Shown here one piece after another: positions 23,295 through 34,515 of a stretch of DNA of 64,000 bases (its first letter is position 1; each line of letters starts with the position of its first letter). The translations under genes were made by a program, and so were the position numbers. The notes beneath the pieces are model-generated. The model was not told where the DNA came from, searched no databases, and saw only the letters and a list, made by a program, of their open reading frames with translations. This DNA is from Aplectana chamaeleonis (Eukaryota; Nematoda; Chromadorea; Rhabditida; Cosmocercidae). Where the stretch lies: assembly GCA_029168955.1 (NCBI GenBank), contig JAPDOI010001492.1, forward strand, positions 1 through 64,000, in the 5' to 3' direction.

Positions 23295-23395
23295 CATGTG
23301 ACTCTCTTCAAAATATGCCTAACATTTGAGAAATTATTTTCTATGTGTCCACTGCCTTCGAACGAACAGATTCTGGTGAAGGTCCGTGATGGCAA
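23295..23395 (+). CDS. Candidate third coding exon
   Basis: Acceptor TTGTTTTCAG and donor GTAGGC flank an exon that is open in the phase left by 21240-21303. It reads HVTLFKICLTFEKLF, then SMCPLPSNEQILVKVRDGK, and ends in phase 2. Three consecutive phase-compatible exons on one strand are more than chance would easily give, but no family match was recognised. If they belong to the STELLO-like gene, at least one further exon is needed before 37293. Confidence 0.35.
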
Positions 23396-23399
23396 GTAG

Positions 23400-24549
23400 G
23401 CCATTTCAAGGCTCTTGGAACGATTTTGCTTTCTCTTTGCCCGTTTAACAGGATTCAAAACCACTATGGTCGTGAGCAAAATCATTAAAATGAAACTAGT
23501 AACTAAAAGTAGGGACGAGGACGCTAGGTATGGACTTCGGAAGAAAAAGAAAGCTGGCGAACATTTTGGTTTAGATAGATTTCTTGTTTGATGTACTGCG
23601 AACTTTAACTAGGAATTGCCGGCAAATCCATGTGGCCATGGTTTTTTTTGCTAGTGTTGTTTTATTTTTGCTTCTTCTTTCCTGTTTTTCTTTGACTTCA
23701 GCTTTCTACTCACTGTGAAGTTTATCCCAGTCTTAACTGTAGCGTTCTTGAGGGCGTATTAATAAATAAATAAATAATTAAATAAATAAATAAATAAACA
23801 AATAAATAAATAAATAAATATTTTGTGTGCATCGAGAGTCTTAAATGTCTCGTTCTCGGAGCGTTTCCGGAATCAGAACTGGCACGAGATTTAGAGGCAC
23901 CGTACGTTCGCAAACCTTTCCTTGTTCCTTAGCCTTTGCTGATCCCGTGCCCACTACGGAATCTTGGATGGTCAGTCTTACCATGTAGAATATGATAAAT
24001 GGTTCTGGCTAGTCTTCGAACACTTTCTCTGAGACAACCTTGAAAAAAATATAGTGAAATAAGTAAAATATGTGTTTGAGAAGGTGAGCGGCCTCTTCAA
24101 ACAGTCATGTAACGGGCTGAACATGGATACGAAGTTAGTTTGGTGATTTTCAAAAGACTACGACAGAGGTCGATGGGGTACTCGTTTGGTTGAGCGTCCA
24201 CCTTTTATCAGGCAGGTGCTCCTAGGAGCGTTTCCGAAGAGCGTTTCAGACCTGATTCAAAATTCTATATGCGCGTTGCGTGCGGTGTTGATAACGAGTC
24301 TGAGGTCCGATTTTCGATTTCCGTTGACTTTTAACACAATAGGTCCTATGTCCCCACAGGGGAGGGGAAAGAATTTCGACGCCAGACGCGACTTCTGACG
24401 ACTTTCAAATTGCCGGGATAGTTATAGTACGGAATTGGTCTGTTGAGGTCGTTAGGAGTGCTTAAAACGAATTAGGAACAAGTTCATTGATTTTAGATAT
24501 GTCACGGTGTGCATTGGTAGTCTAACGAATCTTAGATCCGGCTAATAAA
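23400..24549. other. No recognisable gene; AAAT microsatellite
   Basis: 23757-23821 is a run of AAAT/AATA repeats, like the 3' tail of the RTE element at 3681, but no RTE body was recognised next to it. The rest is unique-looking with no gene. Confidence 0.4.
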
Positions 24550-24990
24550 TTTACGTGAGGTTATTTGGGCTAAACATGAATCTGGGGCTACTTGCCGATT
24601 CTCAGAATGTTAACCCATTCACGACCACGCCTAATTTTGGGTGACTGCACGTTCGGATCGCATGCAATAGAGTTTGACCGTATACTGTGCCCCACCGGTG
24701 TTTTCACCCAAAAGCACCGGTGGGGTGGGACACGGTACACGGTCACGCAATATGGAGAAAAAATTGTCGGAAAATGTGTTTTCACCCAAATTTTGCCTGT
24801 GGGTGTTGTTCTGTGAGCCGAACACGATTATGAGGTCGATTCCCAGATTTTCGGAGGATTAATGCGCTTTTTGAAGGGTACAGAAGGTACGAGAAACGGA
24901 GAAATATGCCTATAACTTTTCCAGAGTGATTCTAGGCAGCAGCGAAGGGCATACTCGGATTCTACGCCAAAAAAAGGGTTCTAGAAAACC
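24550..24990. repeat. Family B copy with an inserted hairpin
   Basis: Contains GAACACGATTATGAGGTCGA and GCGCTTTTTGAAGGGTACAG as in other family B copies. Positions 24690-24700 and 24715-24725 form a perfect 11-bp stem (CCCCACCGGTG with its complement) around a 14-base loop. Confidence 0.55.
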
Positions 24991-25289
24991 ACATTTCCTT
25001 CGGAATGACCAGCTTGGCTAACAGTAGTTTCCTTTTTAGTATTATCGCCTTTCTTTTTTCAGGAATAACCGATATTTTGAAATAATCGCTTTTAGCAATC
25101 ATTCTACATCGGCCAACAAATGGATCGTCGTATATACCACGAATAACCCGAATAAAAACATGGAGGTCTGTATTTTGCGCAATCACTTGGCTTGCCCACT
25201 TTCTATGTTTGCACTTGTTTTCGAATGTTTCCCGTCTTTCTGTAGTTGGATACCCTTGGAAAACCCCGTCTTGCACTGCACGGAGGCCA

Positions 25290-25410
25290 AAAGTTCTGAA
25301 CGCAGCATACACGATCATAAACGCCTTGGAGATAGCAACATAAACCGAACCGCACGACTCGTACCACAACGCTTACGCTTTTGGAAGTGTCAAAAAACGC
25401 ACCACAACGA
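25290..25410. repeat. Terminus-like fragment of the 46013-48446 element
   Basis: GCAGCATACACGATCATAAA, GGAGATAGCAACATAAACCG and the following blocks match the inverted ends of the element at 46013-48446 with divergence. Only one end was found here. Confidence 0.5.
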
Positions 25411-26064
25411 CTTTACAGACGAGAAATAATAGAGCGTTTGTCGGCACCCCCTCCTGCATTTTGCCTCCACCCGCAGAGGACACTGTGGAGTATCGATCTT
25501 CAGGGAACAAAGGATAAGCAAGAAAAATAGCACAACAATGTGACAGTCGCGGTGAGAGATAGGTTGAATTGATACAATACCGCTTGTAGGATTTGGTTGG
25601 AAGGCGAGCGTGATCGTGTTCTCGCGTCTTTGTATAACTCGCTCAAACTCAACTTTGAGCGAAATTAGGGCGATATTCGTGATACTGGCGTTGAGGGCTA
25701 CCCAACCAACGGTTTAGCCTTTCTGGTGGTTTTGTTATGTTTAGAACAGAAGTGTGCATTTTCCGTCTACCTATTTACCAATTTTCGGATTGACCGGTGT
25801 TTTTCGGAAAATTTCGATTTACCGAGTTTTTCTCGAAATTTACGAAAATTTTTCCCGAAAAAAATTGGATGTTTTTTTGCCTAATCGTCCTACTTTTTAC
25901 TCGTAATTCACAGGTTTGCCACTGTTAAGGCATGCATTTGGCTCGATATCCTTGTTCATCCTTCTTTTTGTTACCCATTTTAACCCTTTGGCTTACTTTT
26001 TGAATGTTCAAACGATCTCTTCACCTTTCGTGTCACGTACTATTTCTTATCCTGATACTACTCC

Positions 26065-26638
26065 TGTCGTGAATCCGGGGAGGAAGAACCTCCTCCTCAT
26101 GCATCGGCGTTTGAGGAGAGCTCTCCCACCCGGGACCCACGGCTTTGTGGCGACTCCAACCTGTCGGGGACTGCACGCTCTGCTCGCTTCCTACACTGCC
26201 ACTGCGGGAAAAGTACTACTAGGCCCTACTGCCCCGATGGACTGCGGACTACGACCTCTGCGACAACAATGACTCATCGCAACTTACCCCTCGACCATGC
26301 GGCTACACTCTACCCCACTGGTTCATGACTCCAATGAGCAATCAATAGAACACACACTGAAATGTGACACATAGAAATAAGGCACTTCGCCTGCGGTTTC
26401 AACCGCTCGTTTGTCTGTAATTTTGCTACATAACAGAACATCATTTTGGGGGTTAGGCACTTTAACCATTCTTAGTTAGTACATAAAATCTACTTTCCTA
26501 CAGGACGGACCTCGTCCAATAACTAAGGGTAAACCTAAGTGGCTCACCTTACCAGGGTCGCCGCCAGGACTCCAATGCCGGTTTACTCTGCCGGGCGTTT
26601 AAGGCATTGATTGAAAGAGTCGGACGAAAGTCACGTCA
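26065..26638 (-). repeat. 3' LTR of the BEL/Pao-type element (shortened)
   Basis: 574 bp. It aligns with the LTR at 35192-36156 over its first about 500 bp (from TGTCGTGAATCC to ACCAGGGTC) and its last about 60 bp (GGCATTGATTGAAAGAG to the end). It lacks about 390 bp present in the other copy. Its end reads TCACGTCA instead of TCACGACA. Confidence 0.85.
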
Positions 26639-26656
26639 CTGGGGGTCCAAAAGGAA

Positions 26657-26911
26657 GGTACAGGCCATAAAACGGCCAATGTCTCACCGTCGACTGCGTA
26701 TCACGCGCTGCGCGACCGCACGTGCGTCGGAAGCAGACGGGTTTTGGCCGCCGCGCGGCAGTTTTGGTCGCCGCGCGACGTTTAGAACGCCGCGCGGCGG
26801 CCGAAACTCGTCGCGCGGCGGCCAAAACTCGTCTGCTTCCAACGCACGTGCGGGCGCGCAGCGCGAGATACGCAGTCAACGGTGAGACATTGGCCGTTTT
26901 ATGGCCTGTAT
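26657..26911. mobile_element. GC-rich foldback element next to the 3' LTR
   Basis: Arms starting AGGCCATAAAACGGCCAATG and ending in the complement form an inverted repeat of about 100 bp per side. The centre holds repeated CGCCGCGCGGC-type words. It lies inside the LTR element, immediately next to the LTR, probably a later insertion. A similar terminal word (GCCGTTTTATGGCCTGTA) occurs near 50250. Confidence 0.75.
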
Positions 26912-28860
26912 TTGAGCCGGTCCTGCGCACACCTCAAGGTGAAAGGTTTGCCACGTCATGAGTTAAAATGTTATAAAAATCCTAGCATCGTCGACTACCG
27001 GATTTTGTAGGGCCTAAGAGCGCTCGTAAACTGACGTTTGATCGTGAAGATGCGCCATCACCAATGAGAGGGAAGAGGTCCGTGGGGTTATTCGATTGCG
27101 TTGATCACATTTGAGGGGTCAATTCTTAGTAGCCTAGTTGGAGAAATGATCTCCCCCTAAATTCACACCAAAAAATGTACATAAACAATGAGCTCAAGTG
27201 CGCTTTGACCATGCGCCGACGACTACAACATTATCACGCAACGAAGATGATGTGGGTGCGGTTATGGAGACGTTTCTTCTTCAATCCATCGAGGGCCTAA
27301 GATTTTGTAATTTAGCGAGATGTTTCTTTCTCGCTGCCCGTTAAGGAAACTGATTGAAGTGAAAAAAAGCGTCAAGAGCCCAGAGTTTCAAGAGAGGGAA
27401 GGCGAAAAGGAGAGCGATCTTGGATCGCGAACCCATGCACGTGTAACGTGGGAACAACCCGTGTGTAAAACACACGTATCCTGCGGAGAGACCATTACGA
27501 ACACTCGTGTTCATCGAATCGGAACATCGATACGTGCGGATCTAAAGGCACGATTACAATACTCAAACCGCAGAAATCTTCCATCGTAGGCTGGCACAGC
27601 GGCGCAGGGTCTTCGTTGCAGGACCATCTGCCATCTTGCCGCATCCACAGTTGCGAAAGGTTCCGCGTTGCTCTAATTCCTCACCGCGGAAGGCCGGCAT
27701 TCTTACGAAAGCGGTGATCAAAAACGGTACACGAAGCATATGGAACGAGATTTTAGTTTCCCGGCGCACAGTTCTGTACTGGTTTCACTGCTTTCAAAGA
27801 AAGTGCGCCGCAGATGGCCTAAAATGCACACTCTTGGACAAAACGATTAATTTACTCCCAGATTCTCAAAAGGGATACTGCAATAACTTCCAACTGAAAT
27901 AACTAGTAATATACATATAAATAGCTTTTCGTAGTTTCCATTTGATTAATAACTTGTCATCAGTATGACGAGTGCAGATTGGCCGTAAATACTAGGTGAT
28001 ATGTCCACAGTCGGACAATCTACACATGAAAGGGGCCCGTTTTGATGGCATGGTATTCTCGTATTGGTTTAAACGGTTCCAAGGTTTAAGGATAGAGACT
28101 GAAGCTCCGGAGGAGAAAATGGGGGCAAAACACTCCGACGTTTGAGAATGACTTGAAACCCAGGGGTGGGCGAGATTCAATCGAAAGTGCTAATCTCCAT
28201 CTGGGAATATTTGGCAATAATGCCCAACTGTGATAAAAAGGAAAAAAGAGAAACGCATCGCATCAACGCCTGAATATCGCACAAACTAGAGTTAGTTCTG
28301 CTTCTGCTGTCTCCTAAAGTGTTCATGTCGGTGTTATGCTATGTTAACTAAGATTTTAGTAAGTTGTATGGTGAACAATAGTGATAAGCGCTGTCATTCT
28401 TGTGTTTGAATAGTGCAAACCACATTCGGTAGTGATCCAGCGCAACGAGTAAAGGACGGGGTGGAAACGGCAAGATGGTCCCGCAACGAAGGCCCTGCGC
28501 TGCATTGTCAGCATACGGTGGAAGACTTCTGTGGTTTGAGGATTGTAATCGTGTGATCTAAAGTAGGCATACTGGAAAAAATATGGATCGGACAAGTCCG
28601 AATCCGACAACAATGTTAGTTTTTTTTGTAATGAGTGCGGAGATCGATTTGCAGGGATTGAGTGCAGCGGTTGAAAATTGAAGAGTGCGGAGTGAGGATT
28701 TTGCGGGAAAAAAAAGAAAATGTACAGATGACAGTACATGGAATACGGCCCAAAACGATGAAAAACCGACAAGTGCGAAGTGCGTGCTTTGCGAATCGAT
28801 CTCGATTAGGTTAAAAAACCGACAAGTGCGAAATTAGTATAGTGCGAATTAGTTAAATAA
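26912..28860. other. Non-coding 3' region of the LTR element
   Basis: No protein family was recognised. A minus-strand open frame at 28772-28356 (138 codons) lies just downstream of the zinc-knuckle ORF; it has no recognisable domain, and its Phe/Pro-rich N-terminal part comes from homopolymer-rich DNA, so it is not called. Some of 26912-28300 may be foreign insertions, but boundaries could not be defined. Confidence 0.35.
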
Positions 28861-28864
28861 AAAT

Positions 28865-29932
28865 TCATTCAAAGTTCTCTCCGTATCTCTCACGGTAAAG
28901 TCGCAAGTTGCGCTCTGCACGCGCTTCTTGCGCTACCGTTTTGCCCTTCTCGAGCAACCTACCGTAATCCCATCCATTGAGATCAACGACAACTGCGGCG
29001 TTTGCGTTGTGCTGGCAAAATGCGGTATGATGCCGAGTGCTCTTACAAGCTTTGCATTTGCGCGTGTCCTCACAAACCCGTTCGTTGTGCGATCCCGTGC
29101 CGCATTTGAAACATTTGCCGTTGTACGCGTGATGTTCGATGCGGTCGAAGAGACGTGGATAGGTGCGGCAGCCGGTGCTGAAATGGTCCCCTCCGCAAAT
29201 GAAACACGTGACCCTCTCCTCTAGCAGGTGCGGACGCCATTCGGCTGGGCGGTCGTCTGCGTTGGCGTAAGCTGCGTGCTCTCCTGCGTCGGGCTCTGCC
29301 GCCACGTGAAGTGGTGCTGGCTGAGCAATGTCGGGGCGTGCGTCTGCGGGGATGACCTGTGCGACAATTGGCGCTGGTGGCGCTGGCGGCTGTGCTTCTG
29401 CCGGGACGACGTGCTCTGCAAGTTGACTAACAGCGGCCTCTGCGGGGACTGGCTCAATCTCCGGATGATCTTCGCGTGGGTAGTCTGCTGATTCCTGGAT
29501 GGGCAAAAGGCCAAAGTGCGTGAGAATGATCTCGTCGAAACTGTCGGCTGTCGTCTGCGCGGCTATTTGGTTCTCGGAGGCTTTGTTGACCGTCGAGTGG
29601 ATGTTGTTCTGCGACAGACCAGCTTCTGCGAATGCGGAATTAGTCTTTGCGTCGGCGGTTTCCAATAGCTTCATGGCCAAGGTTTCCATCACCTGCGCTT
29701 TGTCCTCGGCAAGCTTGATACGAAGTAGCTGCGCGTCTCTGTAATATACATAAGCAGCTGCTGCGTTGTCGAAGACTGCGTAGTTGTGGAGATGTTGCAT
29801 GATCGTACGAGTCTCCTCAGCTTGCGCGTTGAATACGGTGAGCTGGGTCTTGACGTTTGAGAAGTCGGACTCGATTTGACCTGTGTGCGTCAATAGTGAT
29901 GACGTCTTAAAATCGCTGCGTTGATCGCTCAT
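28865..29932 (-). CDS. Zinc-knuckle protein of the LTR element (second ORF)
   Basis: An intact 355-residue ORF in an otherwise decayed element. The N-terminal about 150 residues are alpha-helical and Ala-rich; a Pro/Ala-rich linker (about 155-225) follows. Three Cys/His knuckles lie near residues 240-315: CFICGGDHFSTGC, CFKCGTGSHNERVC and CKACKSTRHHTAFC. The C-terminus is charged. Zinc knuckles bind nucleic acid in Gag nucleocapsids; the role here (packaging, chaperone or regulation) is inference. A strong splice acceptor (TTCTGTTTCAG) ends at 29975, about 40 bases upstream of the ATG, so the ORF may be expressed from a spliced RNA. Such a gene in the position where pol or env would be expected is unusual. 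Confidence 0.7.
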   Translation of the reverse strand: MSDQRSDFKTSSLLTHTGQIESDFSNVKTQLTVFNAQAEETRTIMQHLHNYAVFDNAAAAYVYYRDAQLLRIKLAEDKAQVMETLAMKLLETADAKTNSAFAEAGLSQNNIHSTVNKASENQIAAQTTADSFDEIILTHFGLLPIQESADYPREDHPEIEPVPAEAAVSQLAEHVVPAEAQPPAPPAPIVAQVIPADARPDIAQPAPLHVAAEPDAGEHAAYANADDRPAEWRPHLLEERVTCFICGGDHFSTGCRTYPRLFDRIEHHAYNGKCFKCGTGSHNERVCEDTRKCKACKSTRHHTAFCQHNANAAVVVDLNGWDYGRLLEKGKTVAQEARAERNLRLYRERYGENFE

Positions 29933-29984
29933 GATGGATGATTTGTGCTGGTTCAGGGCTTTGGACGCTCTTACCTGAAACAGA

Positions 29985-32028
29985 ATGAGGATAATTTATG
30001 AAAGGCGGGGACGAGAGACGCGAGCGAAAATTTCGATTTGCGACACAAATGCGCGGGTGAATGTATGCGATAGTGAGAAATGGGTGAGAGATGCGTGTGA
30101 AAAATTACTGACTAGATATGCGAATGAGGACTAAGTGTTATAGTGATGTGCTATGAGAGAATGTGCTTTGAGTGCGAGAAAAATTGTGAGTTTTGATGAA
30201 AAGATTAAAAAGTTGCCGGATTTTAAAAACGTTAATTAATATTAACCCCTTATGTTTATGAATTAGATGGTTAGTTGGTAAAACGTGATTAGTAGATAAA
30301 ATGCTTTGAATGAGAGAAAAAAATGCAAAAAGGAAAAAATTTTTTTTGTGATTTGTGCGAAAATTTGAGATTGATCAGCGAAACGCATTTCGCGGAAAAC
30401 TCGTTTGGAGCAGCTAATGCGATGGCTGATTAGTGTTATATGATAATGGTGTGTGTTGATTTGTATGATACTAGTGAGAGATGAGAGAAAAATGTTTTTT
30501 ATGAAATTTAAAATAATTTGGCGTGTAAGAAATTTGTGAGAAAAAAGTTTGAGTTAAAATGAAAAATTAGGCTGCGGTTTTCCCGCGACGGGGCAATTTT
30601 ATCCGCTGAAAAAAGAAAAAGATGCAAAAGGCGAAAAAAGGTTGGGATGAATAAAGAGAGAAATTTAATAAAAAGGATTTTAACGAAAGAAAAATGTTTG
30701 TTGCCGAAAAATGGAAAGTTGGGCAGCGGTTCCCCTGCAACGGGGCATTTTACCTCTGCTAAAAGTATAAGAAAAGTGCGAGTAACAAAAACAGAAAAAA
30801 GTTGAGATAAAGAGATGGATTTTGAGAGAAATTAGCAATTTTGCGTTTTTCGGGCGAAAAATGAAATTTTGGGCAGAGGTTCTCCCGCGACGGGGCATTT
30901 TTCCACTGCTGGAGGGGCAAAATGATTATAATGTCAAATGCACCTGAGGAAAAATGTGAACATACTAGGATTGTGCAATGCGCGAAAAAATGTTTTTTTT
31001 TTGCGGGAAAGTGTGGTTTGTTTGTAGTAATTGTGGGAGCTGCGTGCTGAGATGAGATGAAAAAAGGGGAATAGCAAAAAAAAATAATCCAGTTCAAAAA
31101 GGAGTGAATAGAGAGCTGCGGGCGAACTGCGATGAAAAAGGAGACTAGAACAACAAAAAACTTTTGAAAAAATGAAAAAATAACTAGCTCCTACCCTAGA
31201 CTGCACACACTATTACCTAGTAATGATTTGAGCGGTACCTGGATGGTGTGATGAGGGACTGCAGGCGCGAAGAAGTCGAAGTAATATGGGGTCATCCAGG
31301 AATCCATCGATAGTTGCGACGTTCTGGAACATTCTGAATGTTGAGAAATCGCGCTGGTCCTGGATGCGTGCGGCTGCGTCGCGTGTGCAATGGAGCACAT
31401 GATGACAAATGCGAACCTAAGTGATTGATATAGGACGTTGGCTGCGACGCGGCAGGGTGAGCTTATTGGAGCACGTTTTTGTGCTAGAAAATGAGAAATT
31501 ACGATTTTGGCGCGGAATGTGAGTATTTTGGTGTGCATTTGCGTGCTGCATGTTTTTAGTGTTTTGTGGCTGTTTTTTGCGCTATTTCGCGCTGCGGGCT
31601 TGCGGCAAACGTGAACTTATAGTGATTTTGCGTGCAATTTTGCACCATTTTGTGCACCGATGATGTTGTTTGCCATTGCTTGCGGTTGACTGCCATGACA
31701 GTACGGCCTGAAACAAACGGAACGGGTGATGCATTATGAGGACTACTGCGAGCAGGACGGTCATTCAAACCATCGACTGCATGTTTCACGGTGTATTCCG
31801 TGAAACTTTTCCGCATGGGTACTATCCCACTCCTGCGATGTGACGCTGGAATGGGGTAAGCCTGTGCGGGGATGTAATCCAAGACCAATGCGGTACCTGT
31901 AAGTTTGAATTGGTTGGCATGCGAGCTCTTAATGAAACCTAGTGCAGATTTTAAAACGAAAAGTGCATAGTTAGTAAATGTGCAAAAACTGGTACTTGCG
32001 TCAAACTTGCCGTGTTCGCATGCGATAT
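29985..32028. other. AT-rich internal spacer of the LTR element
   Basis: Very purine-rich on the plus strand (GAGAAAAA, TGCGAA). It contains the 147-bp tandem repeat at 30560-30920. Minus-strand open frames of 204 codons (32170-31556) and 115 codons (31538-31191) follow the protease, but no reverse transcriptase, RNase H or integrase motif was recognised in them. This is where pol would be expected. Confidence 0.5.
30560..30920 (-). repeat. 147-bp tandem repeat with a GC stem-loop in each unit
   Basis: Three units near 30571, 30722 and 30868 share GGGCAGCGGTTCCCCTGCAA, CGGGGCATTTT and a CTGCT block, separated by AT-rich DNA. On the element strand each unit can fold with CCCC/GGGG-type inner stems and GCAG/CTGC outer stems. 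The repeat lies between the protease and the zinc-knuckle gene. Confidence 0.7.
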
Positions 32029-34515
32029 TCAATGGCTCAAACGTCCATGGACGTTTGACGTCTTCGCTTTCGAACTCTGCGCAGATTCCACTGATGGTGT
32101 CTGTGCTTCTTGGTGACCTTGTCGAAAAACCGAATTTCCTGAAACAATTGTGCCGAACCTTGTATGGCAAAGAGCCATACCCGACGGCAGATGAATAAAC
32201 GGTTCATGATGAACAATTTTCCAGAAACTATCGATGCCGACGAGAATGTCCGGAACAATTGGTTTCCCAGAGCGCCATGATGGTTGCTCAAGTCCGTGTT
32301 TTTGGATGAATTGGACATCTTCCTTTGCCAAATGCGGTGGTCGTTGTGCGAGCGTTATAACGTTCCTCGTGTTGAGCTCCAAACTGAGTTCTTCGTTCTG
32401 TGCATCGATCAGGGCTACCGTGACCAAACCCGAATCCTCAGTTGTCTTCTGTCCGCCAAAACCGATTAGTGTCTGCGGTCTCACATCTGAAACAGTTAAG
32501 CCGAGGCGTTACGCCATGGCGTTTGTTATAAAACTTGTAGTCGCACCGGAATCAAGCAGTTATAATACTTTTTCGATCCTTCCGGTGTCGCGACTGCGTG
32601 CGTGCGCGTATACGAGCATTAGCGAAGATGGCTTAGAACGCGCTTTGCTGCACTGCGTTACGTACTGGTGTTCGCTGTCTTAACCCTGCATGTTGGCTTG
32701 ATGCTGTGTATGTGAGAAGTGCGAGCTACGGCGAGGCGAAGACGAACGTGAGCGATCTCTCAGAGGAGATCTAAACGAGATGCGGTCAGAGGGCGAATAA
32801 CGTCTTGATTGCGAGCGAGCGTCGGGAAACCTACCCTGATCGCCACGTTCTCTCGAACTAGAGCGTGAGCGACCGTAATCTTCAGATCTTCTGTCGTCTC
32901 GTGAAGGACTGCGAGATGGATATCGATCGCGTGTCGTGCGATAGTTGCTACGGCTGGAACGCATGCTGGATCTGTAATCACGATCTTGATCATAATTGTC
33001 CCTGCGTGGTCGATTCAGGCAGAGGAGTGAATGATGAGCTCCTCCGCACTGACGACAATCAGGATATGCACACTTATCCGTGAAATGACCAATGCCCAAA
33101 CATTTCCAGCATAATTTCAGTGCGCCAGCCAAATTGCGACGAGCTGGAACTGGCACGTACACGTTGCACCTTGCTGCGCTGTGACTCGTAGAGTCGCAAA
33201 AACAACATTTTTGCGTGTCTGAGTTTTGCGATAGCGAGCTTGAACGCGATGTAGGAGGCGACCTGGAGCGATTTAGTCTAAACGCTTGCGACTGCGTATT
33301 GACTGAAAAACTATTCCTAAGGGTTGTGGAATCTTCGTATTTCTCCTTGGCTGCGATGATGTTGTCCAGTTGTTTCATGATCTGGGGTAGATCGAAATCC
33401 AATCCAGACGGTAACTCGAAGTCGTGCAGCTTCTCCTGAATGTCCTGTGGAAACTTACCTTCGACCAAGTCTAGGATCGGTTGGACCCTGTTAAAATCCT
33501 CGAACCTGTGCAAACCGTGTAGATTACCTGAGATTTTGAATCAAGCATTGCGCATGTCTGCGGCACAGTTCCTCGCAGACTGCTCGTGCAGTTGCTTGTG
33601 CAGCATGGCACGAGTCCTATGTGGACGATCGTGCCGCCTTTTGAGCACCTGCACAAGTTGCGTGTTCTTACACTCGTCTGGACCGAGGTCCTGCAACACA
33701 ACCTGCGCTTGACCCTTGAGGAGATTTTGCAAGTGTAGGAATTTGAATCCAGGATCAATGGTTGCGTGATTATGAACAGTCAATTCAAACGCTGTCCAAA
33801 ACCGATGAAACTGCGTGATATCACCTTCAAAGGGTACCAGTGTCAGTTTACTCAGCTTGAAGGCTGGAAAAGCAGACATTGCGGTTGGCATGAAGCCACC
33901 GCGAGCTCCCACTGGAGGTGTGTAATTTGCGGAAAACATCGGATTAAAATTTTGCGATTGAGTCGACTGCATTGTGACGTCAGCCGTTGGGCTTGCGTGA
34001 GGAAAATTTGCGGGCTGTGCGCACGGTGCGTTATTGACAGCTGCATGCACCATTGCTGCCAGATCTAACTGCTGCGATTGATCGGGTTTTGCCTCGACGT
34101 CTCTCAAATTCGTTTGGAGAGTTGACAACAGATCTTCAGTTGCGGAGATCGTATCATTGACATTCTTTTCCGCGATGTAGCTGTCATAGTAGGCTTTCTC
34201 ATCACCTGCAATAGACGAGTTAGACACAAAATAGTGAAAAGCTTGCCTACGCTCCTTTACGGATTGCAAGCAAGTTCCGATCCCTGACACATGCGACAAA
34301 AGAGCTCCATGACGAAGGTCAAGAAGCTGTCGCTTGTCACCGTAAACCTGAGAGTCGTCAAATGACGATAAGATTTCCTGCTGAACCTTACCTTTTGCGA
34401 CCTCTAGTGCCGAAAGCGCCTTCGTAAGACTACCTTTGAGGGCACTGATGGACGTCATCGTAGATTGTACGATACTTGACAGAGGGTAGTCTGCCGAAAA
34501 TCCCAAGTTCTGCAA
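32029..34515 (-). pseudogene. BEL/Pao gag-protease ORF with four in-frame stops
   Basis: One continuous frame of about 829 codons broken only by stops near 33541 (TGA), 32680 (TAA), about 32556 (TAA) and about 32514 (TAA). The N-terminal region is a helical Gag. A DUF1759-like block follows (LSKLTLVPFEGDITQFHRFW), then zinc knuckles CCFCDSTSHSAARC, CWKCLGIGHFTDKC and CRQCGGAHHSLLC, then an Arg/Ser-rich tail. After the second stop comes a DUF1758-type aspartic protease (LLDSGATTSFI as active site, PDILVGIDSFWKI and LPSGMALCHTRFGTIVSG near the end). The frame starts at TTGCAG, a plausible splice acceptor, with no ATG until 34458, so the start may lie in an upstream exon. The protein would form the particle and mature it; this copy is inactive unless stops are bypassed. 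Confidence 0.85.

Noticed and set aside
23757..23821. AAAT microsatellite as the tail of another RTE copy
   Set aside because: No RTE coding or non-coding similarity was recognised next to it.
28356..28772. 138-codon minus ORF downstream of the zinc-knuckle gene as a third retroelement gene
   Set aside because: No recognisable domain, and part of it derives from homopolymer-rich DNA; chance cannot be excluded.
29221..29514. Plus- and minus-strand ORFs overlapping the zinc-knuckle gene
   Set aside because: They are alternate-frame shadows of the Pro/Ala-rich linker in 28865-29932.
31556..32170. Open frame after the protease as reverse transcriptase
   Set aside because: No RT motif such as the Y-x-D-D box or the conserved palm blocks was found; it overlaps the protease end in another frame.
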